DNA of 64,000 nucleotides from contig JADHTG010000001.1 of the NCBI GenBank assembly GCA_016776505.1, positions 44,202-108,201 on the forward strand. The letters are read 5' to 3'. Every line of letters begins with the position of its first letter. The first letter of the stretch is position 1. The stretch is from Bacteroidota bacterium (GTDB lineage: Bacteria; Bacteroidota; Bacteroidia; CAILMK01; JAAYUY01). Position numbers and translations under genes: made by a program. Shown here piece by piece: positions 52,488 through 61,899 of this stretch. The notes under the pieces are model-generated. The model did not search any database and was not told where the DNA came from. It saw nothing but the letters and a program-made list of their open reading frames with translations.

Positions 52488-53849
52488 TTAAGCTTGTGTC
52501 AATTTTTCAAGAGGATAAGACTTCGGGTATTTCCCGTAAAACAGGTCGTCCATATAAACTGCCAAATGCCTGAACAAAATATTTCTTTTGATCAGCCGCT
52601 TTACCCATCTATGAAAGGATGTGCCAGGATGTGAATATGGACAAACAGCCATGCATTTTCCACAATCTGTACCTACTTTTTTCCAGTAGGAAAAACAAGC
52701 GTCCTGGTTTATTTGCCATCTTTTCACTCCATTTATTTCTCTCATCCCAGCTTTTGGGATTGCATTTGCAGGACAATTATTCGAACACTTATTGCAAAGC
52801 TGGCAAAATTCCAGCATACTTAAATCCCTTTTCCTCTTATTCGATTTAAGTGGAAGAGATGTGGTTACCACTGAGATTCTGAACCTGGGGCCCAATTCAG
52901 GTGACATCAAAATTCCCATTCTGCCAATTTCACCCAGGCCGGCATCACGCCCTATCAATGGACAAAGCAGTTCGTAATTCGCATCAATATGTGCCCGTGC
53001 CGAATAGCCCAGTTTCCTGATATATGCGGCTATTTCAACTGCAATTTCTCCGGATTGAAGATATTTCACTGCCGATTCATAGGTGGTCGGAGCTGTTGGG
53101 GCGGTCCTATTCAGGAGCCTGTCCATTTCAACTGTCATCACAATCGAGAAAGTATGTTTTTTTTGTATTTCCCTGCCATAATTTTCACCTCGCCCTTTTG
53201 TGCTGTATAGGTGATGATCTAGCAAACTGACTACAGATACTTGCTTTGCGTGAAGTTGTTTTGCATATCGTGTAATTTCTTTTGTAATTTCATCCACATC
53301 TAAATTTTGCCTTACCTTACTTATATTGCCATCTACTTTATCATATAATAAATCCACTTCATCAAAAATATTACGTCCTTTTTCTGAATAAAAAGCATGA
53401 TAGAAAGGCGTTTCAGGAGATAAAAGCGGAGGTGCAGATCTCAATTGGTCGTCTAATGCTTTTTTCCCGGGATTTTTTTCATAGTATTCTTCATACCTTC
53501 CATCTCCAGGTTTGAGTTTCATCCTGCTGAAAATGACATCCCTTTCGTCTAATCTTGAAACAGGCGTGTCAGGATTTGATCTCAATTTTTTATCAATGGG
53601 AAAAGTGAAGGAGAGGATTGTCAAACTGCTCAGTGATATGAGTACCCAGCTGAAAATACCCTGTGGTGATGAATCCACAATTGCAACGACAATAAACAGG
53701 CTACAAAACACGAATGCCATGATTAAAGAAACAAAAGTTGCTCTTTTTTCTTTCTCACGTGCAGAGGATATGGCAATTAATAGGAAGAATGTGAATATTG
53801 ATATCCCAAATAAGAAAAGAGTAATATCCAATCCTGAAAGCTGGTTCAA
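52488..53849 (-). CDS. Membrane-anchored reductive-dehalogenase-like iron-sulfur protein
   Basis: 453 residues. Three membrane helices at the N-terminus (about 8-28, 38-60, 66-84), then a region with DERDVIFSRMKLKPGDGRYEE cut-offs typical of RdhA (DERDVIFSRM, YYEKNPGKKALDDQLR), a corrinoid-fold domain, and two cluster motifs: Cys349-352-355-359 (CxxCxxCxxxCP) and Cys385 with Cys396-399-403. RdhA uses cobalamin and two 4Fe-4S clusters to remove halogens; the tRNA enzyme QueG is a relative but lacks such helices. No Tat signal and no separate anchor gene. The hydrolase-like gene ends 14 bases upstream. Substrate unknown. Confidence 0.75.
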   Translation of the reverse strand: MNQLSGLDITLFLFGISIFTFFLLIAISSAREKEKRATFVSLIMAFVFCSLFIVVAIVDSSPQGIFSWVLISLSSLTILSFTFPIDKKLRSNPDTPVSRLDERDVIFSRMKLKPGDGRYEEYYEKNPGKKALDDQLRSAPPLLSPETPFYHAFYSEKGRNIFDEVDLLYDKVDGNISKVRQNLDVDEITKEITRYAKQLHAKQVSVVSLLDHHLYSTKGRGENYGREIQKKHTFSIVMTVEMDRLLNRTAPTAPTTYESAVKYLQSGEIAVEIAAYIRKLGYSARAHIDANYELLCPLIGRDAGLGEIGRMGILMSPELGPRFRISVVTTSLPLKSNKRKRDLSMLEFCQLCNKCSNNCPANAIPKAGMREINGVKRWQINQDACFSYWKKVGTDCGKCMAVCPYSHPGTSFHRWVKRLIKRNILFRHLAVYMDDLFYGKYPKSYPLEKLTQA

Positions 53850-53863
53850 ATTGTTATCGTTCG

Positions 53864-54688
53864 TTAAACACCCAGGAAATTCTTGACTTCTTTGAAGTAA
53901 TTTCCTTTATCTGATATGAAGGTAGTACTCCTTTTTGCATCTGGTACTACATACATTTTCGTAATGCTTTTCCTTAATTTATACAGGCTTTTCATATCAT
54001 CAGGTGTAAATAGTTCATCTTCTTCTCCTGAAATAAGAAATATACCGGTCAGCCCACTTGCCTTTTCCTCCAGAGCAAAAAGAGGCTCCAGCCAGGTTTT
54101 ATCAAATCCCAAGGGCATCATTACTTTCTGACCATATACTTCCATGTATTTCTTCTCTGTTTTCTCAAATGTAATATAGGGTGAATCTGCTATTATTTTG
54201 CTTACTTCAGGCCTGTTTGCTCCTATACCAAGAGAAAGTCCGCCTCCAATACCTACACCGTATAGATGAGTGGTTTTGAGAGAGGGATAATGTCTTTTCA
54301 TGTAATCAATCACTCCTTCAAGATCTTTTTGAAACTGGCTGTAAATAAAAAAATTATTATTTATTTTAAAATCATCACTGTGTCCATAACCCCGGTAATC
54401 GTAAGTCACCACATTATAGCCGAGAGATAAAAAATTACTGGCCAATTCGATCAGGTCAGCCATATTACCTTCTCCATCATCACTTAAAATGATAAGCTTC
54501 CTGGATTGTTTGGCAGTCGCATTAAACATCCAGATTTGAATCATCATTCCGTCTGAAGTTCTAATTTTAATGCTATTGTAGTCCATCCCATAATCAGAAG
54601 GAGTAACAGCATATTCTCTTTCCGGTTTTAAAGCGTATACACTTACAGATATACTGAATGCAATGACTAAAAGTAATATTCTTTTCAT
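53864..54688 (-). CDS. Alpha/beta-hydrolase-fold protein lacking catalytic Ser and His
   Basis: 274 residues with a signal peptide (MKRILLLVIAFSISVSVYA). The fold is clear from VVTYDYRGYGHSDDF and the strand-elbow region, but the elbow reads YGVGIGGGLS: Gly146 (Gly149 if counted from the upstream ATG) stands where GxSxG needs Ser. The acid region SGEEDELFTPDD remains, while the usual C-terminal GxxH is DAKRSTTF. A catalytic role is therefore unlikely; binding or scaffolding is possible. It precedes the reductive-dehalogenase-like gene by 14 bases. Confidence 0.8.
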   Translation of the reverse strand: MKRILLLVIAFSISVSVYALKPEREYAVTPSDYGMDYNSIKIRTSDGMMIQIWMFNATAKQSRKLIILSDDGEGNMADLIELASNFLSLGYNVVTYDYRGYGHSDDFKINNNFFIYSQFQKDLEGVIDYMKRHYPSLKTTHLYGVGIGGGLSLGIGANRPEVSKIIADSPYITFEKTEKKYMEVYGQKVMMPLGFDKTWLEPLFALEEKASGLTGIFLISGEEDELFTPDDMKSLYKLRKSITKMYVVPDAKRSTTFISDKGNYFKEVKNFLGV

Positions 54689-54799
54689 TTTTATCAATTT
54701 AATTCATATTCAAACAGAACTAAAGATATGAATTTATAAGAAATTGGAAGAATCAGGATTAAAATGGACACAGCTGAAAAATTAATTGACTCAGAAATC

Positions 54800-56911
54800 C
54801 TATTCCTTGTAAATAATTTCGGAATATTCAGGCAGAATTCCAATCACCCTGAATTCAGTTCTCCTGTTTTTCTGCCTACCCATGGGATTATCGCTGCCGT
54901 CAGGATTAGTATTCTGTGCAATGGGTTGGTTTTCACCATAACCTTTTGCCTGAAGCCGTTCTTTCTCAATCCCGTTTTTTATCAGGTAGTCAACCACACT
55001 TTGAGCTCTTCGCTGAGATAATCGCTCATTGTATGATTCCGTTCCTTTACTGTCTGTGTGAGAACTTATTTCTGCGATAATGGAAGGATTATCTCTCATC
55101 AAAACTAGAATGGTGGAATCGATAATCGCCTGGGCACTATCAGTCAAATAACTTTTATCAAACGGGTAATAGATATTCCTGATAACCAATGGCTCTTCAG
55201 GGATCTTAATGATATATAGATCCCTGATCAAGGTGTCTGTTGAGGTGATGTTTTCCGTTTCCACCTGGCGCTGTCGACTGAAATAATTTTCCCTGGAAAC
55301 CTTTATTTTATATTTATTCCCATTTTCAAGTTTAAAATGATAGCCCCCATTGAAATCGGTTGTATCTGTATTTATCAGATATTCTTCCTTTTCTTCTTCC
55401 TTGCTTATCAAATACAAACTAACAATGGCATTTTCAACAGGATTTCCTGTCCTAATATCTGCATCAGGACTTTCTGAAATTAGGTTTTCAATATATTGAA
55501 CTTTAGCCGTGTCTTGAATTGCAACCACATTCCCTTTCAAAAGGATATTAATGTAGTCTGGGTAACTAAATCCATATATATCATCACAACAGCTTATATT
55601 TTCGAGTATATTCCCTCCTGATCTGTTTGAAACAAAAAAACCTTCTGATTTATTATCAGGGTTTAAAACATAATACAAATCGTCTGCACATGAATTAACG
55701 GGATAGCCCAGATTTATGGGTTCTTCCCATCTTTTCATTTCACCGGTAGTCTTAAAAATATCCATCCCCCCAATATTGATATTTCCGTTCGAACTAAAAT
55801 ATAACCTGCGGTTTTCCTGATCATAAAATGGAGTAGATTCATCCCCCATGCTATTTATCCTGCCTCCCATGTTTTTAGGGTCAGAAAATGTATTGGATTC
55901 ACTATTGTATACTGTATACCACAAATCCATACCTCCTTTCCCACCAGGACGGTCACTTGAAAAGTAGATAACTTCTTTCCACCTTTTTGATTCTAAGCCT
56001 ACTGCTGGCTGGGTAGAAGTAAAGTGTGTCAAATTAATTGGCTTATCGATTTTCTCCGGAGATTGCCAATTGCCTTTTTTCTTTTCAGAATAATAAATGG
56101 CACAGATATTTTTGTTCTCCTCATTTTTTTTGCAAACTGTGAAATAAAATCTATTGCCATGCGGGCAAAGGACACCATTGCCCACATTTAAACCAGGCAT
56201 ATTAAAAGAGTCTTTGATTTCATACCCACCCTTCCAATTTCCATCTGTCTTTTTTGCATAATAGAATGAACTGTTTGCAATGGATTGGTTTCCTTTCTCC
56301 AAATAGCGTACAACTTCATTCACTCTCACAGAAGCATAGATCATAAGGGAATCATTTAAGGGAAAAGGGGATAGCTCAATATGATCGAAATTAACTGTTT
56401 CATTTAATTGGCGGATTAACACATTAACAGGTTTTTCCAACTGAATGATAGCTAATTCACAACCTTTGATTTGCGAGCGTGCTAATTTTCGGTATCTTGC
56501 ATTTTCGCCTTTCCCCTTCAGTTTTTTACGAACCTGGTTTAACAGCAGGTTAGCCCCCTCATAATCACCCGTCATTTTAAGCATTAAACCTTCATGATAT
56601 AGAGCTTTAGCATACTTTTTTGGTTTCAATTCGAATGCAGTTTTATAGTATTTCCTGGCATTTTCATAATCTCTTATCGATTCATACAGCTGAGCCAGGT
56701 GAAAGGTGGTATAAGGCCTGTTTGGTGATTTTTCAAGATATTTTTCATATGTATTGATAGCAGCATAAATATCACCATAACGCTCAAATAGTAAAGCTTG
56801 CTTTTTAAGTTTCGAGGGACTTTCCTGCGCAGAAACACAAAAAGAAAGCAATGCAAATAAACATATCAGCAGGCTTATCGATCTGTTTTTTTTAGTCATT
56901 AAATGAGACAT
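54800..56911 (-). CDS. PorE-like OmpA-family protein (TPR, propeller, CRD, OmpA)
   Basis: Architecture of the T9SS protein PorE, which links the outer-membrane machine to peptidoglycan: signal peptide (to about 28), TPR repeats (30-150), PD40-type propeller (about 190-440, with YFSSDRPGGKGGMDLWY and RRLYFSSNGNINIGGMDI), a regulatory-like Ig domain (about 500-575, with DFNGGYHFKLENGNKYKIKV split strands) and an OmpA domain (about 590-703) with SHTDSKGTESYNERLSQRRA for peptidoglycan binding. 703 residues. It follows the SprF gene by two bases. Whether it is the true PorE or a paralogue serving the adhesin is open. Confidence 0.9.
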   Translation of the reverse strand: MSHLMTKKNRSISLLICLFALLSFCVSAQESPSKLKKQALLFERYGDIYAAINTYEKYLEKSPNRPYTTFHLAQLYESIRDYENARKYYKTAFELKPKKYAKALYHEGLMLKMTGDYEGANLLLNQVRKKLKGKGENARYRKLARSQIKGCELAIIQLEKPVNVLIRQLNETVNFDHIELSPFPLNDSLMIYASVRVNEVVRYLEKGNQSIANSSFYYAKKTDGNWKGGYEIKDSFNMPGLNVGNGVLCPHGNRFYFTVCKKNEENKNICAIYYSEKKKGNWQSPEKIDKPINLTHFTSTQPAVGLESKRWKEVIYFSSDRPGGKGGMDLWYTVYNSESNTFSDPKNMGGRINSMGDESTPFYDQENRRLYFSSNGNINIGGMDIFKTTGEMKRWEEPINLGYPVNSCADDLYYVLNPDNKSEGFFVSNRSGGNILENISCCDDIYGFSYPDYINILLKGNVVAIQDTAKVQYIENLISESPDADIRTGNPVENAIVSLYLISKEEEKEEYLINTDTTDFNGGYHFKLENGNKYKIKVSRENYFSRQRQVETENITSTDTLIRDLYIIKIPEEPLVIRNIYYPFDKSYLTDSAQAIIDSTILVLMRDNPSIIAEISSHTDSKGTESYNERLSQRRAQSVVDYLIKNGIEKERLQAKGYGENQPIAQNTNPDGSDNPMGRQKNRRTEFRVIGILPEYSEIIYKE

Positions 56912-56913
56912 GA

Positions 56914-57930
56914 TTAATATCTTTCGCAGGGAATAGTCTTTTGAAATGCAAGGGAACTAATTTTCTTATAAACCACTGAAAATTCTATGGCACCCTGATT
57001 ATTCGTAGCTGTACTTAAATCTGAGACATTCAGATCATAGCTTATTCCAAAATCAAAATGCTTGAGTGACAAACCACATTGAATAATCGCCGCATCAAAA
57101 TTCCTGTTTAAACCATTTCTTGAATAAAGGCCACCATATATTTCCTGAATAGCTGAAGTTTCTTTCCCTGTCATATAAATGAGATTAACGCCTCCAACCA
57201 ACTCCGAAGCTAAAGCATGTTCGGTAAACAAAATGGCAGGAGCCAGATCCAATTTCCCTTTTAGGTCAATTCTGACTATGGAGTAATATGACTTTCTGAT
57301 CATTAGTTGATTTCCAGTTCCAAAAAAGTTTTCACCAGGTTTATTAATGTGATAAAGACTAACTCCCACTTCGGGTTCGACAACCTTAAAATGACCCTTC
57401 CATGCAATACCTGCATTCATATCAGGATAGTAAAATGTAGTTCCATTCGTTGCATCGGATGTTGGAAAACTGGGATCAAAAAAACCAGTTAGTCTATTAT
57501 ACTGGTCAGGAAAAGTGATCGCATTCAAGGAAATACTTTTGTTTACTACTCCAGCCTGGATTCCAACATGAAAATACTGCCTCTTAATCTTTTTATGATA
57601 TGAAAGGTCCAAATACAATTTGCTCACTGTAAGTTCAGCATCTCCTGATTTATCATTAATTAATACTAAACCTATTCCAAAGTGTTCTTTTCTTATATAA
57701 ATGGGTTTATCAATGGATATGGCATTTGAGACATATGGAATAGGCAAAGTAAACCACTGTGTTCTATAAATGTCAGCAATGCGCAATTCACCAAGGAAGT
57801 CACCACAATCAGCCGGATTCTTAATCAAGGGAGAGGCATAAAACTGTGAAAAATGAATATCCTGTGATTTTGCACTTAAGCAAATCAAAACCAGCAGGGG
57901 AGTTATTATTATTCGAATTCGGAATCTCAA
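56914..57930 (-). CDS. PorP/SprF-family outer-membrane protein
   Basis: Fourteen-strand outer-membrane barrel that assists export and surface attachment of a partner adhesin. The mature start QDIHFSQFYASPLIKNPAD is the family hallmark. Signal peptide region RFRIRIIITPLLVLICLSAK. Start: an ATG at 57978 would give a 22-residue N-terminal leader before the helix, and a strong promoter (TTG, 19-base spacer, TATATTTG at 57952-57959) lies inside it; the TTG at 57930 is therefore chosen (338 residues). First gene of the SprF/PorE-like operon, divergent from the PKD adhesin that is its likely cargo. Confidence 0.88.
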   Translation of the reverse strand: MRFRIRIIITPLLVLICLSAKSQDIHFSQFYASPLIKNPADCGDFLGELRIADIYRTQWFTLPIPYVSNAISIDKPIYIRKEHFGIGLVLINDKSGDAELTVSKLYLDLSYHKKIKRQYFHVGIQAGVVNKSISLNAITFPDQYNRLTGFFDPSFPTSDATNGTTFYYPDMNAGIAWKGHFKVVEPEVGVSLYHINKPGENFFGTGNQLMIRKSYYSIVRIDLKGKLDLAPAILFTEHALASELVGGVNLIYMTGKETSAIQEIYGGLYSRNGLNRNFDAAIIQCGLSLKHFDFGISYDLNVSDLSTATNNQGAIEFSVVYKKISSLAFQKTIPCERY

Positions 57931-57938
57931 GAAATTAC

Positions 57939-57946
57939 TATATTTG
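57939..57946 (+). promoter_or_regulatory. -7 box toward the PKD adhesin
   Basis: TATATTTG on the plus strand, 52 bases before the GTG start at 57998. It is the left half of a palindrome whose right half is the opposing box; no TTG at the usual upstream spacing. Confidence 0.5.
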
Positions 57947-57951
57947 TTAAA

Positions 57952-57959
57952 CAAATATA
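57952..57959 (-). promoter_or_regulatory. -7 box toward SprF/PorE-like operon
   Basis: TATATTTG on the minus strand with TTG (57981-57979) exactly 19 bases upstream, the best -33/-7 match in the window. It faces the plus-strand box across five bases. Confidence 0.6.
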
Positions 57960-57997
57960 GTGTTTCTTTGACTTTCATCAATTCGGGATTTTAAACA

Positions 57998-60900
57998 GTG
58001 CACAGGAAAAAAAAATGGAAACTCTACAGGTTTCTGTTTACAGCTATTATCGGTTTGCAAGCAGTCCTCACTCTTGCTCAGCCTACAGCAAATTTTACAT
58101 CCAATGTAGTTTCTGGTTGTAACCCTCTCGTAATTTCATTCACTGATCAATCGACTGGCAACCCAAGCTCATGGTATTGGGATTTTGGTAACGGGAATAC
58201 GTCGACACTGCAAAATCCACAAGCATCTTATACTCTATCTGGCACTTACACGGTTTATTTAACGGCTTCCAATGCATCTGGCTCACATACAGAAACAAAA
58301 GTAGATTATATCACTGTATTCAAGAATCCAAGTGCTGACCTGACAGCTACCTCGGCAACGACAGGCTGTGTTCCTCTTACAGTTGGCTTTTTTGACCTGA
58401 GCGTGCCCGGAGATGGACTCATTTCGAAATGGACCTGGGATTTTGGAGATGGAGGAATTTCAGCGGCTAAAAATCCTACCTATACGTATATCACCCCTGG
58501 TGTTTTCAGGGTTTCTTTGAATGTGGTCGATATCAATGGTTGTTCTGACCTCAAGACCATTAATGATTACATAACTGTAAATCCAAAGCCAAAACCAGAT
58601 TTTAGTGTTAGCAATCAGAATTATTGCCATGTTCCTGCCACTGTTAGTTTTACGAATATTACAAGCGGTAGCGGCACCTTAGTTTATGCATGGGATTTTG
58701 GAGATGGAAACACGAGCTCGGCAAAGGATCCTGTTCATAATTACCTGGCAGGAGGAAACTACGATGTCAAGTTGGTAGTAACGGATCAAAATGGTTGTTC
58801 TGATTCTATAATAAAAAACAGTTACGTAATAATTAGCCATATTAAGGCGAATTTTAACCCTGATAATGATTCTGTTTGCAGCGGTGTTTTTGTTGCAATG
58901 AATAATGCTTCTTCCGGATCAAATAGCTATTTCTGGAACTTTGGAGATGGAAATACAACCACTGTAGCAGATCCGAAGTATATCTATTTTAATCCCGGAA
59001 CTTATTTAGTCAAATTAGTAGTTGAAGGTATTGATGGTTGTAAAGACAGTTTGAGCAAAAGTATTTTTGTTGAAGATATTTCTGCGGATTTTAATGCTTC
59101 TCCCCTGCAAACCTGTCACATTCCTCTTGAAGTGACATTTAATGACCTGTCCAAAAATGCGGTTAGTTGGTTGTATTATTTTGGAGATGGGAATACTTCT
59201 ACTCTACAGAACCCGCAGCACACTTATACCACGGCAGGCTCTTTTCAAAGTAGCCTGGTAATTACATCTTCATCCGGTTGCAGGGATTCGTTTGCCTTAA
59301 GTAATCTAATAAACATTCAACCACCTATTGCAAATTTCATAGGAGACACTATGCGGGGATGTGTTCCACTGACAGTTGATTTCACAGATTTAAGTATTTC
59401 AAACGAGACGATCATTAGCTGGAAATGGTATTTTTCAGATGGGGATTCTTCCCTTCTTCAAAATCCAACCCATACTTTTTATGATGATACAACTTACCAG
59501 GTAACATTATTTATTGAAAATGATTCAGGTTGCATCGGCTTTACTAACAAAACTGTGGAAGTAGGTTTAAAACCAATTGTAGATTTTGTTTCACTTCCTG
59601 ATTCAACTTGTGCTTATGATTCAGTTTTGTTTGTCGATAATTCTATCAATCCATCCGGAAAACCAAATGACGAATGGTTATGGACATTCGGAGACGGATT
59701 AAGTGGTTCTGGTCAATACGTATCTCACCAGCATGTTGACACCGGTTACATGACAACACAATTGATTGTCGGACAAAAAGGTTGCTACGACACCCTAAAA
59801 ATAGATAGTACAAATTACTCATTAGCCCCTGTTTCCATTATTACTCCATACTTCAGTTGTGATACTCCCTTTAAATACACCTTTGTTCAAATCCCAAAAG
59901 GGGTTCATCATTGGGAAATTGATTTTGGCGATGGAACAAAACTTACAAATCTAACTTCGGATACGGTGACCCATTTTTATACGGCATATGGAAAGTTTGA
60001 AGTTAAAACCAAGGCTTATAATGATAGCACAGGTTGTACATGGCCAAATGAGATTGATATTCATATCCTTCATCTGGATGCAGATTTCTATTTTTCAGAC
60101 TCCACTCCTTGCGTAGGGGACAGCATTTTGTTTGTTTTGAAAACAGGCAGCAACTTCAACACATACTGGCAATTTGGAGACAGCAATTGGTCAACAAATT
60201 ATTTGCCACTTCATGCCTATAGCAAAGCTGGAATTTACAGGGTTGATTTGTTAGCCACGGATTTTAGTGGTTGTCGTGACAGCATTTCCCACTTTATTAA
60301 AGTGTTCGATATCAGGGCTGATTTCATGGCAGATAGTTCCCCATGTGTTTTTGAAAATATCCATTTTACCGACCTGTCCACTTCTGATACATCAATTACC
60401 AGCTATTACTGGCACTTTGGTGACGGAAGCACTTCCGCTTCTCAATCTCCGTCTCACACCTTTGTTCAAAAAGGTACTTTTAGTCCAAGTTTAATTGTTA
60501 CGAATGCTACCGGATGTCAGGATACTGTTTTAAAAACAGCATATATTACGAGCGGGAAACCGTCAGCAGGATTTTACACGCTTGATAATTCACTCTGTTT
60601 GACTGATTCTGCCATATTTGTAAATACTTCCAGTGGCGACATAACAAAATATGAATGGTCATTTGGCGATGGAGCTACTTCTACTGACCTAAGTCCGGCA
60701 CATTTATATTCCAGTGCCGGTCAATTTAGTATTCAGCTAATTGTGACAGATCAGGAAGGATGCAAGGATACAGCTTTAGTAGGGAATTATATCAGTATAC
60801 AGGATTTGCCGATTGCTGACTTCTTTGCCGACACCATTTTTTCAAATTGTTATCCACTTTTGGTTAAGTTTTCTGATTTATCAATTGCCACAAATATCGT

Positions 60901-61840
60901 TTACTGGGAATGGGAATTTGGGGACAATTCGGCCAAATCTTTTCTGCAAAATCCGGCACATAATTACGAAATGCCTGGGACTTATGATGTAAAACTTAAT
61001 ATTATAACTTCTTTTTCCTGTGTGGATTCGATAACTAAAACAAAATATATAGTTGTTAATGGACCAGTTGCTGATTTTGATATTGATCCGGATACAGTTT
61101 GTACATATGATTTAGCGAAATTCAAATTAATTCAGAAAGACAATGTTTTTGATTTCGACTGGGATTTTGGAGATGGTTATCTTGAAAAGGGGACTCTGGA
61201 TTCTACCTATCATAGTTATGCGCGTGGTGGTGTTTATTTTCCCAAATTGATTTATGAAGACTCAACGGGTAGCTGTCGTAAATCAGCTGATGATATTGTA
61301 TTTGTTTCACAGGTCGTTGCAGATTTTCTGGCCAGTGATACGAACGGGATGGTTCCAATGCATATAGACTTTATGGATCTTTCTTCCATAAATGCCATTT
61401 CCTGGATTTGGAATTTTGGGGAGGGCATGGATACAGCAGCACAGGATGTATCACATTATTACAAAAATGCAGGCGATTACCTGGTCACTCTAATTGTTAG
61501 AAATGCATTGGGATGTTTTGATACCATATCCAAATTGATCGTCATTGATCCCCTGGAAGCCATTGTTGATTTACCTTCAGCTTTTACACCCAATGGAGAC
61601 GGAAATAACGATGTAATCAAATTAGAAGGCTATGGAAGCCGGTTTTCGGAATTATTGAATTTCCAGATTTTTAATCGCTTTGGGGAAATTGTATTTGAAA
61701 CCATGGATGCAGAACAGGGATGGGATGGTTATTACAAAGGAAAACTACAAAATATGGAATCCTATATATATGTTGTATCTGTTAAAACATTAGAGGGACA
61801 AATTGTAACTAAAAAAGGCTATATCAGTCTTTTATATTAA
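57998..61840 (+). CDS. Giant PKD-repeat adhesin with T9SS type B tail
   Basis: Secreted surface protein of 1280 residues, probably an adhesin carried by the adjacent SprF/PorE-like pair. GTG start; signal peptide about 12-28. Fourteen PKD-type domains can be counted by the WxWDFGDGxxSxxxxPxHxY element, from WYWDFGNGNTST to WIWNFGEGMDTA, most with a Gly-Cys near the start and a second Cys near the end that could form disulfides. The last about 90 residues are a type B sorting domain (PSAFTPNGDGNNDVIKLEG, then FNRFGEIVFE, ending KKGYISLLY). Repeats have diverged, so no recent duplication is seen. Confidence 0.94.
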   Translation: MHRKKKWKLYRFLFTAIIGLQAVLTLAQPTANFTSNVVSGCNPLVISFTDQSTGNPSSWYWDFGNGNTSTLQNPQASYTLSGTYTVYLTASNASGSHTETKVDYITVFKNPSADLTATSATTGCVPLTVGFFDLSVPGDGLISKWTWDFGDGGISAAKNPTYTYITPGVFRVSLNVVDINGCSDLKTINDYITVNPKPKPDFSVSNQNYCHVPATVSFTNITSGSGTLVYAWDFGDGNTSSAKDPVHNYLAGGNYDVKLVVTDQNGCSDSIIKNSYVIISHIKANFNPDNDSVCSGVFVAMNNASSGSNSYFWNFGDGNTTTVADPKYIYFNPGTYLVKLVVEGIDGCKDSLSKSIFVEDISADFNASPLQTCHIPLEVTFNDLSKNAVSWLYYFGDGNTSTLQNPQHTYTTAGSFQSSLVITSSSGCRDSFALSNLINIQPPIANFIGDTMRGCVPLTVDFTDLSISNETIISWKWYFSDGDSSLLQNPTHTFYDDTTYQVTLFIENDSGCIGFTNKTVEVGLKPIVDFVSLPDSTCAYDSVLFVDNSINPSGKPNDEWLWTFGDGLSGSGQYVSHQHVDTGYMTTQLIVGQKGCYDTLKIDSTNYSLAPVSIITPYFSCDTPFKYTFVQIPKGVHHWEIDFGDGTKLTNLTSDTVTHFYTAYGKFEVKTKAYNDSTGCTWPNEIDIHILHLDADFYFSDSTPCVGDSILFVLKTGSNFNTYWQFGDSNWSTNYLPLHAYSKAGIYRVDLLATDFSGCRDSISHFIKVFDIRADFMADSSPCVFENIHFTDLSTSDTSITSYYWHFGDGSTSASQSPSHTFVQKGTFSPSLIVTNATGCQDTVLKTAYITSGKPSAGFYTLDNSLCLTDSAIFVNTSSGDITKYEWSFGDGATSTDLSPAHLYSSAGQFSIQLIVTDQEGCKDTALVGNYISIQDLPIADFFADTIFSNCYPLLVKFSDLSIATNIVYWEWEFGDNSAKSFLQNPAHNYEMPGTYDVKLNIITSFSCVDSITKTKYIVVNGPVADFDIDPDTVCTYDLAKFKLIQKDNVFDFDWDFGDGYLEKGTLDSTYHSYARGGVYFPKLIYEDSTGSCRKSADDIVFVSQVVADFLASDTNGMVPMHIDFMDLSSINAISWIWNFGEGMDTAAQDVSHYYKNAGDYLVTLIVRNALGCFDTISKLIVIDPLEAIVDLPSAFTPNGDGNNDVIKLEGYGSRFSELLNFQIFNRFGEIVFETMDAEQGWDGYYKGKLQNMESYIYVVSVKTLEGQIVTKKGYISLLY

Positions 61841-61899
61841 GTTTTCGACATAAAACTATTATATTTACATCAATTTTTTTAACATCTAAACATTAGAAA

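Noticed and set aside
52488..53849. Calling this gene queG (epoxyqueuosine reductase)
   Set aside because: Three N-terminal membrane helices, the length and the RdhA-like DERDVIFSRM region do not fit QueG, although the iron-sulfur part is related.
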